Part shown: in pieces, positions 29,340 to 42,199 of the stretch
How the letters are laid out: every line of letters begins with the position of its first letter
Numbering within the stretch: the first letter of the stretch is position 1
Origin: Plectrocnemia conspersa
Taxonomy: Eukaryota; Arthropoda; Insecta; Trichoptera; Polycentropodidae
Direction: 5' to 3'
NCBI GenBank assembly: GCA_009617715.1
Contig: VTFK01000047.1
Span: 248,001-312,000 of the forward strand
Length of the DNA stretch: 64,000 bases
Notes under the pieces: model-generated
The model's input: the letters and a program-made list of their open reading frames with translations, nothing else
The model's database searches: none
Told to the model about the DNA's origin: nothing
Made by a program: the position numbers and the translations under genes

Positions 29340-29780
29340 TGAGAAACGCAATATTATTTACGCAGCTTTTGCGCAACCGTTATAGTTACGCTATTTGTCG
29401 TACAATAATATAATTTAATTAACGCTATAAATACTGTCGTTGTTCAATTTCGATGTCTTTCGTCTTGGCATCCAAAGCTAAATCAGCCGTCATAGGTGGA
29501 ACATAAACGCGAATAGTTTAATTAGATCTATGCGTGCGGATATTAATTAAAGGGCCAGCGGATATGAATGAATCGTTCAGTCGCCGGAATAATGTCGCAA
29601 CTGTGTGTGCAAATTGAGCAATTAACGTTGCCGCAGAGAGAAATGTACCAAAAGTGGGATATTAACGGTGTAATTACTCCTTGCCGCCTCAAGGTTTAGA
29701 ATGGTGGTGGAACGATCTAATAGTTTTGAATAATCAGTCAACGACCCCCTTATATCCATCTCTCTCACTCACTCTCAATC
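29340..29780. promoter_or_regulatory. Candidate regulatory island with homeodomain-type sites
   Basis: Contains TTTAATTAGATC, ATTAATTAAAGGG and CAATTAACG within about 120 bp, in sequence of balanced composition. No coding frame. Confidence 0.3.
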
Positions 29781-30311
29781 CCTTTCTACGTCTTATTTAA
29801 CAATCTTATACAAATTTGTTTAAGACGGTCAGGTATTAAAAACGCCCTTCTAGTAGCTATCTAAGGTAAAAAGTGATGTAACATAATTTTCAGAATTAAT
29901 AATTGCTTACATTGTTAACGTTTGCTTGATTGCATTATTTTATGTTATCTATGTAGTTATCTTATTTGCACGTTTTCTCCTTGATCTTAGTGTCAAAATG
30001 TTTTTATTTATTTGGTAAACTCATCTTTTATCTTTAATATATTACATATTCATAGATATGCCATGTATCCTATTTCATGCTCGCTTAATTGAATTAAATA
30101 ATGTTCTTTAATATCTCTATGAGCTTTTTATCATATTGAAGCGATTTTTTCGATTACTCACTTTATTGGCAAAGAGTTTTACTTTTGTAAATAATAGTTA
30201 TTTTACTTGATTAGCCAAAAATAAATAAAATTAAAGAATTATCCATATATTAGAAGAAGCATAATGAGATCATTTTCTCTCTCTTTCTTTATAAAATATG
30301 AAGCTCTAAAC
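29781..30311. other. AT-rich stretch, nothing recognised
   Basis: Nothing supported. Confidence 0.6.
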
Positions 30312-30428
30312 CAGAATTATCTAACCTTTCGGATTTTTTGCGCCACATTGCCCTACAAAAAGTTTTTAAGGCCCTCATATAGAATTTAATATGTATAATA
30401 TATAAAGTTTATGGGTTGAGAACCCTAT
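30312..30428. mobile_element. Possible hAT-like non-autonomous remnant
   Basis: The left end reads TATCTAACCTTTCGG with TTTTTTGCGCC after it. The right end reads GGGTTGAGAACCCTA, the reverse-complement style of the CAGxGGTTCTCAACC termini common in hAT elements. The ends pair imperfectly and no 8-bp duplication is visible. Confidence 0.35.
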
Positions 30429-30429
30429 G

Positions 30430-31130
30430 AGTGTGACTTCGTAGCCAATGAGACGCTTAGTGGAAGAGTTTTATAACATTATTTACATATGTTGCGGCAG
30501 ACGATAAATGGCGAAATGTTTTCTCTGAGCGGTGGTAGAAAAGCTGGCGGAGGGATGATGTCAGTAGATGATCCTCAGAATTTTTATTGGTGTAGCAGCG
30601 ACAGTATGTTTTCCGAGCGGTGGTAAAGAAACTGGCGGCGGTATGTGATTCTATGTTGTTCGCGGGTGACGGGAATCTGTTGGTCTCTTCAATTGTCCGC
30701 CGGAGTCGGCTAGTGGCGGCTCGTGACTGCCTTCTTCTCATTGAAGGTCCATATCCAACAAAAGATAGTGATGCCGGCAGACCATCAGTAGCTCCGGACC
30801 GGGTTACTAACTGCGATCGTCCATCGGGGCAACCCAGGTAGACTGGACGTGGACCATCGGCCCTTCGTCGATGGGAAGCATGTGCTCAAGTGCTAGGGTC
30901 GCTAATGAGTCGAACTCGGCTTACACACGACCTGAAGAAGCGGGTGGGAGCACCCGGGAACCGTCGTTCTCATCGGAGTTCAGGCTTAAATATCCAGGGC
31001 TGCAAAGCTTGCTGACCAATCACAATTATGCAGCGATCATCCAGCCAATCGCTGTAGTCGCTTCTTAAATCAGCGATATACTCCTTTAGAAAGCGACATT
31101 CGCTTAGTGGGCATTGTCTAAGGTCGTAAC
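30430..31130 (-). other. GC-rich insert with a 143-codon minus-strand open frame
   Basis: The most GC-rich block in the window. On the minus strand a frame stays open from about 30888 down to the stop at 30457. It is rich in Arg, Ser and Thr, with SRAATSRLRRTIEETNR near its first in-frame Met at 30741. An internal DNA duplication about 90 bp apart (GAGCGGTGGTA with TGGCGG following, near 30526 and 30615) lies within it. On the plus strand LFAGDGNLLV weakly recalls the FADD box of reverse transcriptases. I do not recognise the protein. A transposon fragment is the likeliest origin. Confidence 0.35.
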
Positions 31131-32929
31131 CGGTTATTTATTATATTTGTGACATTTTCTGAAAACTCGTGTTATTTATGTAATTTTCTGGTCGAAACGA
31201 GGACTTTTTGTGTGGTCTATCCTTTACGCTCTTGTCTTGTTTCCTTGTTCATGTGTGCTCATTTTAGTCACAATCAATTAACTCCAGTTTTGAGAATGAG
31301 ACCCTATGTGTGTGGTTGCCACAAAAGTAACCCTTATTACCAATGTGTCAATTACAACTTTACCACTTACAGAAAAAAAAAATTTTATTAGTCTTCAAAA
31401 GAGACGTCATAAACAAGAAATATTCTTAGAGTACATGTTATTTTTCATCAGGCAATTATAAAATTATAGTTTTAATGAAGATACTTCAATCAATAATTTT
31501 ATACATTAAAATATGTATGTTTTCATGTACTTCGATGCCAAATGAGAATATAGTAGCAAATACGAGTATATTTTAATGCAGATGCAGTATTTTAAAATTT
31601 TTAAATTTACTCTTAAAGTCCTGTGATAAAATTGCAATTAAAACCGCATATTTTTTTCTGTTTACGTGGCTTTGATCTGTGTTTCAAAGGGAATTATTTT
31701 ATTATAGTTATTTTTAGATATTTGCAATTTCGATTTAATTGCAAATGCCAACGTTGTTTGAAACATTAAAATTATTATTTGTTTTTCATCTCGGAGATGT
31801 ATGTATAATTTATTTTAATGATGTACACTAGAAATATTCAATAAGACATATAAATTTTAAAAGAACAGATAATAGATAAACTAAAAGTTTGAAATAAATT
31901 CATTTGCAATAAAATAATACCTTAAAATTTAGTTTTATTGTATTTCAAAATATGCTTTATATTTCCAACAAAAAAATGAGCAAGGTTAGTGGACCGCATG
32001 CGGCCCACGTACTGCGGATAAGACACACTTTAAACAATAGCGATATTTTGCAGAACATTTTTGTGTAATATAAGATAAAAAAAACAGTAAAATAAGTATT
32101 ATTCATAGAAATAAAACTTTTTGGCAACAAAGGTAGAAATCGAGTAAATCGTTTAGATATGATAAAGAGCTTATAGAAGTATTATATAACCATATTTAAT
32201 TCAATTAAACGAGCATAAAAATAGGATACATGGCACAACTATGAATATTATAATACGATATAACATATTAAAAAAGAGATGACTTTACCAAATAATTACA
32301 CAAATGTTACAATAATAGAAAAAATAGTAAATGTTGATTTTATGTATAATGTATTAAAAACCGATGTTAGTTTCAATTATGTTTATTAATAAATGTCAGT
32401 AAGTTGCTTTGAAAAGATACTCAAAAATAAATTTTATTTTTATTTTTATTTTTTGTCATAATAAACTATAACGTGTAATATTTTATTTTTTAATAAATTG
32501 AATCTTAAATTTATACTTCTATAGCGATTATCAACCTATAATTTTACATATACAGATCTGAAATATTTTACATATGGAATAAAAAAGTGCAAAATTTTTA
32601 TTAAAAAATATTGATTTAATAAATATATTATATAAAAAACGTACGGAATAAAAATAATATTTAAAATATATCTTATAAAAAAAATATTTATTGATTAGTT
32701 AGTCGGTATTTTAATTTAGAATTTACTTAAGATATTTTGTTTAGGCATTTACATAATTTGTAAACCTTGTTTTGCCAAGATCAATCTTAATAAGTCGGTA
32801 AAATTCAAACTTAAGCGATTCATTACCAAAGTGGAATTTAAAACAGGTTGGTTTACTTCTAATGAATTGAAATTCAAGAAAATAAACAATGCACAAAATA
32901 AAACATGTCCGATGAAGTAATTTTTATAT
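31131..32929. other. AT-rich stretch with a hAT-like scrap at 31985-32012
   Basis: GGACCGCATGCGGCCC near 31990 resembles the GC-rich inner terminal region of some hAT elements. The 80-residue frame at 31149-31391 has several cysteines but no pattern I recognise. Rest AT-rich. Confidence 0.4.
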
Positions 32930-33440
32930 AATATTCATATTAACATGTTGACTTTCAAATTGCCAATTCAATGAATCGGCACGCCGTATTATTATTTCAC
33001 AATGCATACACATTATAAACTTTGCTACGGAATAATAGGGCGCACTTATAACTTAAAACCCAGATGAATCTCTTTACGTAACACCGAGCCATTTGCTATA
33101 ATCATCCGTTCGTGCCGAACGTTTGATTATTAATAACGTTTTCCGCGGATTTTCATCTAACATACTTGCACGTATATACGTTTAATATAACCGTAGAAAA
33201 TGAATGTCAGAAAAGTATGCACAAAGACAACAACGGATGCGTTTTGTGTCCTTAATTGTAAAATTTCACGAAGCGTATGGAAATTACTTCCATTCGAGAC
33301 CTTGGCTAACGGTCCTTGGACATTAGGCGATTTCTATGTAATAGTTTATAAATTTCCACAAAAACAATTCAAGCATAGTGAATTGAATCTAATGGGACCT
33401 TGCGTAATGAATTTCGCCTCATTGCATTTTATTATGTACT
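32930..33440. promoter_or_regulatory. Candidate regulatory island with a PAR-bZIP site
   Basis: TTACGTAA (33074-33081) is a perfect PAR/C/EBP-type bZIP palindrome. ATTATTAATAACG and CGGCACG/CGTGCCG words flank it. An 84-residue plus-strand frame at 33200-33454 begins with an ATG but lacks any domain; I treat it as chance. Confidence 0.3.
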
Positions 33441-34400
33441 CAAATTTAATTTAAAAAAATAGTAATAAAAATTATTTTATATTATTAAGACAGTCAATTT
33501 CAATTAAATTTTAAATAACGATAATTTATTGATCAATGATATTTAACTTCATTTTTTACACCAGTTATATATGCATATATGCATATGTATTGCTAGATTA
33601 AATTAAAGTAGTTCAAAATAAAAAAAAAAGTGAGAAACCATAACAGACGCCGATCTATCTTTCCACTAAACTTTTCTCGTCTGAAGCATTTTATATATCG
33701 AATACATTTACATTTATGTACAACTACAAATACTAAGATAGTCGATTTAATATACAAAATTTTGCACATCATTTATAATTATTTCCACATCAATGTATTT
33801 AAAAATGTTTTTTTCTATTGTTACATTGAAAAATCTCACAATGAATTATACTAATGATACCACAAAAAAATGTTTAATTTCTAAAGACAGAAAAAATTAT
33901 ACTTATTATTGAGGTAATAAAAATAAAGTATAAGTTATAAATATTATAATTTATTAAATCAATAAATAGTATATTTTACAATAAATGATATTTATAATAA
34001 AATATCAGATAAAATTTATATTTAAAATGAAATTATTCTAATATTACTTTTTTCAGTATGTTTTTAATTTTAGTTTACTCTAGACTTGTTTAAGGCATTA
34101 ATTTACAAAAAAAATTAAAGTATCTATGTTAAATCTTACAAGTTTACCATTATGTATTTTTTTTATGATAAAAACAAATGTATAAATAGTTTTCATGATA
34201 AAAACAAATGTATAAAATGTGTAGGCTAGTTTAAAATATCTAAAATTTGACATTAATAATATATAGTTTAAATATGTGATTACATGGTAAAATTACACAG
34301 GAAAAAAATACATGTAGCAACATTAAAAATAACACAAGCAAGAAATCACTCATAAATATAAAACGAGTAATTTCACATCTTTTGTCAATTATTTTTCTGC
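33441..34400. other. AT-rich stretch with a short tandem duplication
   Basis: Only the 30-bp-period duplication at 34165-34216 was recognised. Confidence 0.55.
34165..34216 (+). repeat. Two-copy direct repeat, 30-bp period
   Basis: ATGATAAAAACAAATGTATA plus two further bases is exactly repeated at 34165-34186 and 34195-34216. A recent local duplication. Confidence 0.85.
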
Positions 34401-34639
34401 TTGATGCGCAGATATAGATTGCCAAATCATTCTCATATAGCGCAAGTTGACAGTACTATGGGGTTGGAGCGTTATGGATATAAAGGGAAAAAGATGAGGG
34501 CCGAGAATGCTGCTCTGCGGCACTCCTCATTGGTACTATTCTCTGTACTGAGTTTTCTCCTTCAATTGAGACAGCAGTCCTTTCTAATTTTTACAGGCAT
34601 TAATACGTGGTTGGAAGAATTTCGTTTAATCTATGAATA

Positions 34640-34935
34640 ATTTAAGAAAACTTTTAGTGTTCGATGCTTTGTTATGATGTCATTTCAATTATTTTCTTTC
34701 TGCACAATTTTGTCACTATTTTTTGTAGATTTCTGAGTTGTTTCTTGTGCTCCACTGTATGCATCTCTTACTATGCTTTTCGTAATTATTTCCCAGGTTG
34801 CATTTATGTCTTATGTTTCAATAATACTATTTACTTTTTCTTCTTGGATGTGAGATAGTTCATCATTGTGTCTTTGTCTTTTGTGTTTTCAATTTGCCAT
34901 TTTTCTCTTCTTGTATCCTTCTTTGGTTGCTTGGT
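34640..34935 (-). pseudogene. Probable RTE-type retrotransposon remnant (endonuclease-RT linker)
   Basis: On the minus strand, two frames one base apart read EKWQIENTKDKDTMMNYL (about 34912-34859) and then DINATWEIITKSIVRDAYSG. RTE-clade elements have a comparable linker after the endonuclease, with a W.IEKLKD segment, a run to an IN..W..I...I..AA core, then the polymerase. The shift and in-frame stops show it is dead. The assignment rests on pattern order only. The adjacent balanced block at 34400-34640 may be part of the same insertion. Confidence 0.45.
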
Positions 34936-35337
34936 TCTGGTTTGACTTTATAAAACATAAATAAATCTTAGTAAAAATAAATAAATGGAAATAACAAGAT
35001 CTCTTTGATTGATTTGTTATATTTCATATTTTGTTTTTTCACGGTCAAAAAAACTTTCTAATAAGTCTACAAATGAAACAGTAAAAAAATTTTTTTTGCA
35101 GTTTTGTCTTAAGTGACACTGAAGAATTGAACTAAGAGATTTCCATAATACATGTTTAAGAATAATCAGAGTGGAGGCTAAATTTATTTTCACCAATAAC
35201 CAATTGAGGCTATCAATAATATACTTCATGATCAATATGATGATAAAATTGTTGTTATCATTTATAATTTTATCCATGCATTTAAAAGACTATATTATTT
35301 CTAAAAGATACGAGTATTTTCATTTTCTTTGTTAATC
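34936..35337. other. AT-rich stretch, nothing recognised
   Basis: Nothing supported. Confidence 0.6.
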
Positions 35338-35645
35338 CTACGAGACACTAAAATAATTGTAGTACAATCCCACAATGTTGAGACAATACAAAAGATGCGT
35401 ACGCGTGTAACTGACAGGCATTTCTGATTGCATGCGAAATGTGGTTTCGCGAACAATACCTATGATTATAGGCAAAGGGGAGGCATTAGCACTTGCATTC
35501 CGTCCGACCCACGCCTTATTTTCTATACAGCGATTATGCATTTGTAATGATGGGTTCGAATCTATAGAACGAACACTTGAAAAGGGATCAAGCCGCAAGA
35601 CAGAATTATAAAAAACATGGACTGTCGTTGGCATTTCGAAATCTA
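35338..35645 (-). repeat. Dispersed repeat family C, longer copy
   Basis: The part 35513-35645 matches 37132-37262 at roughly two bases in three, including GGGTTCGAATC and GGGATC.A.CC. The rest of this copy has no partner in the window. A 98-residue minus-strand frame spans it without stops. GGTTCGAATC is also the RNA polymerase III B-box core, so a tRNA-derived SINE is one option, but no A box is seen at the proper distance. Confidence 0.5.
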
Positions 35646-37131
35646 GTGGGTATTATAAGTATTCCATACCATAACATGTAGATTGCATGTATGGATTTAT
35701 AGCAATCCTACTATTATAATAAATATTTTAGATCCTATTAGTTACAAATAACAATATTATTATTAACCAGAATTTACTGCTTTGTAACATTTAATAAATA
35801 AGATGACAGTTGTATTAAAATAATTTTTAATAAATAAAAGCAGTCTTTTAATGTCAGTTATTGACTTAACCTGTAAATAAGAATTATATATTTACTAGAC
35901 TGACACATAATTTTTATCATTTTATGAATGTTCATTACCAAAAATATTATAAAATTGTAGTACATAATCTGACTAAAATATTTTTAATTTATATTTTCAA
36001 CGAACATTTTTGAATTGTTTGCTAATTGTTTAAAGAAAATTACAGTCAGGAGAAAGCAATGGTTTTGTTTGGTTGCGTGTTCTATGTATTATTTTCAGTT
36101 ATTATTTTTTTTAATAATCGACTTATTTTGTATAATACGTATATAAACAAGTTATAAAGGCCAAAAAACGCGATTCAAGTAAAGGTCAAAGTGGGACTAT
36201 AATCTAAATTAAATCAACATCAGTAGACGAAATAATTATATAAGTCACGCTGTCCCAAAAACTTGCAAGCGGCTCAATGGAACCCAGTGCTCAAAAAATA
36301 TATTTGACATCTTTATCGCGTTTTTGTATTACAACGTGAGTCTCTATTTTAATTTGAGAACTATTAGGTGAAAAATTCACAATCCGTGAACAGAAGGTAA
36401 ATAAAGTAAAACTCAAAGATTGTAAAGTTTTACATAAACTCTCTTAAAAAAACAAAATGCAAGAAAATCATTTCTTTCGATAAATCCAACCTTTGTGTGT
36501 TTAATTTTAATTTACTATTGTTTGTGTAATAACATTTAAAAAAAATATTTAATTATTAGTAAATTTTAAAAACCCTTCAATTTTTTTGTTACAAAAATAC
36601 ATCAGTTATTTGGATAGATATATATTGCTTCTTACATACCATCAAACATAGTTTTTAGAAGCGCTTATTGTTTAAGGTAACATGGCAGCAACAGTAATAG
36701 AATTAATATGCACGAGGGATAATTACATAAATTGTATTACTTAAAACTTTTTTCCTTATAGATTATTTGTAAAAAATATTTTTTACCAACATGCTACCAT
36801 CAATCACATTTTAAGAGAAATCAGAGATTGGTTTGCATTAAAACAGTTCATAATAATAACATATAAAAATAAATTATGAGCTATTTTTTAAAATAATGTT
36901 TTAACTTCAGCACAAGTGCAAATTTAAAGTTGAGATGCAGATAAAATTGTAGATGTATGGTATAAATTCTGTAAGTCATTAGTTGGTTGTATGCAAAAAA
37001 TAGCTATTATTAAAGTTCAGTATTATTTATTTAATATATCAGTTACTATTTGAATTTAATATTTTTTAATTTATAAAATATAGCTTGTAGTTAATTCCCT
37101 AGATTAATTCATTAGAAAAATCCTTTGTTTT
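35646..37131. other. AT-rich stretch, nothing recognised
   Basis: Nothing supported. Confidence 0.6.
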
Positions 37132-37262
37132 ACCTTATTTCCTATACAAACTATTATGAATTCAATGAAGGGTTCGAATCCATATAATCAACACTCGAAT
37201 AGGGATCGAACCACAAGGAGAAATTGCAAAAGCCTGAAGCTGTCTATACATTTATAAATCTG
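37132..37262 (+). repeat. Dispersed repeat family C, second copy
   Basis: Carries a perfect B-box-like GGTTCGAATCC (37172-37182) and, on the minus strand, GGTTCGATCCC. It shares CCTATACA, CAACACT and AGGGATC words in order with 35513-35645. Confidence 0.55.
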
Positions 37263-37480
37263 GTACGTTTCCAGCTCTTCGGTAACGACTCGCACAAATA
37301 TTTGCTCGCCGGTAAAAGAGTGTAATAATTAACTTTAGTTGATGAGGGTTAACGCTGCAGCCGGTTCAACATTTCATCTTCATTAAATTTACCGACGGAC
37401 TCTACGGGGATGGTGATCTGGGAAGCCCCGAGGGCAGGTACTCAACTCTGCTACCCCTAGCGGCAGCCCTTTTAATTGGT
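37263..37480. other. Balanced-composition block, possible element tail
   Basis: Includes GGGAAGCCCCGAGGGCAGG and a CTACCCCTAGCGGCAGCCC-like stretch, unusual for this window. It adjoins the family C copy and may belong to the same insertion. No protein match recognised. Confidence 0.3.
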
Positions 37481-40099
37481 GCTTCTCAAATATCAGATTT
37501 TACTCGAAGCTTAAATGTATGCACTGTTATATGATTATTTAATCTCGAACTGGATTGATTGTTTTGTTTATTTTTGACAGGTTTGCCCAATGCATCATTG
37601 TGGTTTTTGTAATATGTAAGAAAATATTTGATATATACATACATATACATGTCCGTCTAAGATATAAACGCTCATCGACACAGTATTGGTGAGAAATATA
37701 ATAGGGTGACTATGTGAAATTACACTTTCAATTATTTTTAAAATTTGTTGAGCAAAATGTAAAATATATCTTTCTTACTTATTTTATTTTTTATATACAT
37801 ATTTAACTCAAAAACTTGATAACAGTTTTGGAAACACTCACAAGGTCAAATATCTGTTAAAAAATATGATTAGAATATAAACAGGAATTGTTTTATTGGT
37901 TACAAAATAACACATCATGACAATAATTTATAATAAATTTATAAAACATTATAATTTTTAATTCAATTTATATTTATTGTCTTTAAAGTGGTCTTAAAAC
38001 TACTGTAAGCAAAAAAAATGCTCAATATACCATAGCATGTTGTGATTTTAAAAGTATATTTATTTAATTTGATGATACAAAGAAAAGTCTGAAAGCAACG
38101 TTAATTAAATAAGTAAGTTTTATTGTTTCTACATTCGCAAAGATTATAAATATTGGTCAGGTTTCTTTTAGGTTAAGAATTTATATAAAACTTACTACTC
38201 ATTGTGGTAGCACTAATAGAATAGTTTTTTATTGATAATAATTACTTAAGTGATATTTTTATGTGTCTGAGAGATGGTTGGAATTCACTTTTCAAATGAT
38301 CACTTTGTACCTACATACATCAGCTTCTGACCGTAGTTACATAAATAATGTGTTTTTTTTTAAGTGATTGGTACCTTATCAATGTTGTTGAATATTATAC
38401 TGATCGTTGGTTCTATACTTTTATTCTTTGACAAGTTTGCTGCTATCTTCTGCTTGCGATCTCCTTCTCTCATACTTTCTGCTTTAATTATAAATTTAAG
38501 TATTATAGTTTGTCTCTTTCTTGAATTTTTTGCTTATTGTTTTTGGCTGCTAATTGACCTTTACTTGAATATGAGCTTTGCGTATAATGTTTTAAACTGT
38601 ACCAATACGCAAATATCATACATATATACAGCACTATTGCGAAATTATTTCTCTAGGGACTAATAAAAATAATAATATAAGGACCAAATAATTTTTGAAC
38701 CTTCAATATTTTCATTCGCCCATTCAACGTTATTCTCTGTTAAGCAAACCTTACTTTCTCCCTAAGGATCGCTTTCCCTTTTCTCCCCTGATTATTCATT
38801 TCCGCTCAACCTATGTGAGCTTCGGCTAAAATTATTCATTTTTTTACAATAGAAAAAAATACGCAAATAAAAATTTATACGAATGTTAAAATTGCATTTT
38901 GCACCGGTTTTTAATCACGTGAACTATGCATCAACGTCGCTTGTGAATAATTGTCTCATGAATCATAATTATTCAACATGTGCGACTGAATATTTCACAT
39001 CAGTTCATTACTGAAGCAATATTTATGATTAATGCTTCTGAATAAATGTCTATTATAGAACTCCTTCGAGTGTTTGATTAAAATATTTTTATTTGTGTTA
39101 TTTTCTTTTAATTACTGATTTAGTTGTAGAGTATGTCTTTTTATTATATTTTTTATAAAATAGCATAGATAAAAATATATAAATGAATACGAGATATTTT
39201 TTTTTTTGCAACTCAAATTGCTTTATTTCTGTTCAAAACATAATTGTCAAACAGTGGAAGTTAAATGTGTATTTTAAGATTTCACAATAATAAGTGGACA
39301 TGCTCTAAGCATCGATATTTGGTTATGCTCTTTAGACTATTAAGAAGTAATGGACTTGTATATAAATTTATTATGTTTAGCATTTTTCTTAAATAATTTA
39401 AAATTGAGATCAATGCTTTTAAAAATGCGATATGAGTTCGTGTTCATATAGAGCAGATAACTACTTGGAGGCAAAAAATACATAGAACATCCCATTAAAA
39501 CGGTTTAAAATAATCAGATGGTTCACTTTTTAGTACATATTCCAAAAATGCTTTAATTCGCTACAAAATGTACTACATTCACATCAAATAAATTAAACGT
39601 TTTTAAATCGAATAAAAAATAATTTATTTTCTATATGAACGTTCCACTGATTAAAACTAAGATTGACAGCAACTATTTGAAATGAACTTCATAAGCATGA
39701 CTTTCTAAGTACATTTAAAGTATATGAATTTAATAACTCATAACATTTAATAAGCACTGCCGGAGCTTCAGATTACTAAACCACGACTTTATATTAATTA
39801 CAACTATTTTATTTTTTTATTATTTCTTAATCATGAAATCCTACTGCAAGTGCACAAATATCATATTCATTGTATACTAGTATTAGTTACTTACAATCTG
39901 ACTTTTAAGCACCGAAATAAATATGAAAATATGAATTGCCATTACATATCATTTAGAGTTACATAAATTCTTAGTATCATCTTCTATATTTTTCAATATG
40001 ATGAGTTTACGCTCGTAATGTATTTTAACTGCAAAAATTATATAAACCTTGACTATATTTCTAATTTACCTTTAACCATTCAAAATATTTGTCAATCAT
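37481..40099. other. AT-rich stretch with a minor island at 38880-39080
   Basis: The 99-residue hydrophobic frame at 38364-38663 begins at GTG in T-rich sequence and is best explained by composition. The island contains ATCACGTGA. Nothing else recognised. Confidence 0.45.
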
Positions 40100-40540
40100 T
40101 TCCAGTGCAAACACTTTGTGTTGCGAATCGAATTTATACCATAAACTATTTATAAGAGCAATCAAGTTTGGGGCCACACGTTCGTATGTTACACGAACCG
40201 TGCATAAATTGGTTCAATAAACACTAAGTTGATTTATTGCAGAGCGTTTCGTCCACAGACGTCTACCGCAACTACTTTTCGTCCTTTATTCAAATGAATG
40301 TGGACCACTCGACCGCAAATCTGTAAAATTTATTAACGTCTTAGTAGCGGCATATTCCCTAACCCGATCCGTTTCCGTTCGGTTAGTTGCTTTTCGGTTT
40401 AATTTATTGCCCTCGTGCCGTTCGGATATATCCTGTTTACGATTAAAGGATCGCGTAAACTATTTCCATATACGTTTTACGTAACATATGCGGGGATCAA
40501 ATAGCTGCACAAAACAATCTCAATAGTCTCAACTTCAAAA
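40100..40540. promoter_or_regulatory. Candidate regulatory island
   Basis: Balanced sequence with GTTCGT...ACGAAC (near 40170-40190), TTTATTGCAGAG, CCGTTCGGTTAG and TTTACGTAAC. No coding frame. Confidence 0.3.
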
Positions 40541-41039
40541 AGTGCGGTTCAGTGGGTAATAAATATACTTATTGCCAATTATGTTTCGTTTGAAAGCTTA
40601 CAAGTATCTTATTTAGAGCATTTACATGAAAGCCATATATATTCTAAAACATTTGCCCATCTAAAAGTATCTTTAGACTATATATATTATATATACATAT
40701 GTAGCATCTATGCTAATATATATAAAAAAAAATGTTATACGGAATAACAGAAAAATATATTTTAATGTAAATATTTTAGAGTATGTACATCTGCTATATT
40801 ATGCATTCAAATTGCATTCACTAAGAGAGAACACTTCTTTACCCAAACCATACCATTATTATTTGAAAGTAATAGTTTTTCTATTCATATTGTGATTCTA
40901 AAGTCGACTACATTTTACTGTAAAGTAATGGATAGTTTACATTTAGCAGCACTATACAAAATAATGTATTTTTTGCTCATTATTTTATGTTTTAGATATA
41001 AAATCTACTATAAAAATTAAACAGTCGTTATTATGTTTG

Positions 41040-41067
41040 TTGACAGTATAGTACATTATACTGTCAA
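41040..41067. repeat. Perfect 11-bp inverted repeat with 6-nt loop
   Basis: TTGACAGTATA pairs exactly with TATACTGTCAA around GTACAT. Confidence 0.75.
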
Positions 41068-41223
41068 TATTAAATTGAAGTATCTACCATGGGAAATTAA
41101 ATCTTAAGTCGACTATTTTTCTAACCTTTAAAAAAATAATTATTTAGGATTTTTCTCTCAATAGAATGTACCAAAACAAAACAAATCGAATCAGTGACAA
41201 ATCTAAATTACAGTACTTGAGAT

Positions 41224-41301
41224 GCTTTTATATCAAACAAAAAATTTTTTGTTTGTTATAAAAACTTCTCCGGAACTTAAGAAGCTTTTATATCAAACAA
41301 A
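41224..41301 (+). repeat. Direct repeat with 60-bp spacing
   Basis: GCTTTTATATCAAACAAA occurs at 41224-41241 and 41284-41301, each preceded by an ACTT(G/A)AGA word. A local duplication. Confidence 0.75.
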
Positions 41302-42199
41302 TATTTTGTAGTACATTATAATCGTCAAAAATATCTAAAGTGGAGGCTTTAACCACCTGCGTTTTTTTAATTAAAACACCATTATACCGGCCATTTCGAA
41401 CAAATGAAAAAATAAATCAACACGTCTCGAAATTAAAGCCACACATAATATTTCACACAACAATTGAGAGAGATCTTTTAACCAAACAATTGCAATAATT
41501 ATTTGTAAATAATTCACCTACCATATAATCAACCGATTAAAGATTAAAAGATTAGAGTATGTTCCAGGTTAAATCTGAAATTCATAATTTAAGCTTCAAA
41601 CTTTGACACTATTACTTACCATTAAAACTGCAACTCTACTTAATATTTTACAACTTCTCCGTGAATTTGGATTAATAGAGTCATATCGGAATATCGACGT
41701 TGCTATTCAAATATTTATCACTTTTCCTGTTTTACTTACTCGTGCGAGAAAAGTCTGAACAAATAAAAATAAATAAAGACCGTCTATCGAAATTCATAAC
41801 CTCGATTAAACTTACCAATTCTTATATAATTTGTTTTTATTATAGTATTGGTAATATTATGATAATATAATTCATGATGACGTTTAAATTTATTGTTGTA
41901 TTTTTTTTTTAGTGCTTACAAAATAATTCAAAAAAGGATTAACAATATTTTTGTCAAACAAATCTGAAAATTAAATGGTAAGAAATGGCGATTAAAGGAT
42001 TTTATTATATTTACCTAAAAAACCTGTATTTAAGAATATAAAAAATTTCTTTATTTTTACTGTTATATAACTATAATAAAAATATCAAAAGGTATTTAGT
42101 TATAAATAAATTTATGATATTATTATTTTTAAATTTTATAATGAATTATCAGTTATCAAAATATTTATATTAATAAAGTTTAATATGAATGAATTTAAT

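Larger units (their letters stand above)
40541..42199. other. AT-rich stretch with a hairpin and a direct repeat
   Basis: Only the features at 41040-41067 and 41224-41301 were recognised. A 61-residue frame at 40710-40895 has no domain. Confidence 0.5.

Noticed and set aside
30640..30700. Reverse-transcriptase FADD box on the plus strand (LFAGDGNLLV)
   Set aside because: The second aspartate is missing and no other RT motif occurs before or after it in any frame.
33200..33454. 84-residue plus-strand protein starting at an ATG
   Set aside because: Weak start context, no domain, and it runs into plain AT-rich DNA. Length is within chance in a balanced island.
37170..37185. tRNA gene suggested by GGTTCGAATCC
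   Set aside because: No acceptor stem, D arm or A box in the right place. The word belongs to a dispersed repeat.
38364..38663. 99-residue hydrophobic membrane protein
   Set aside because: It starts at GTG and its hydrophobicity follows from T-rich DNA. No start context or splice support.
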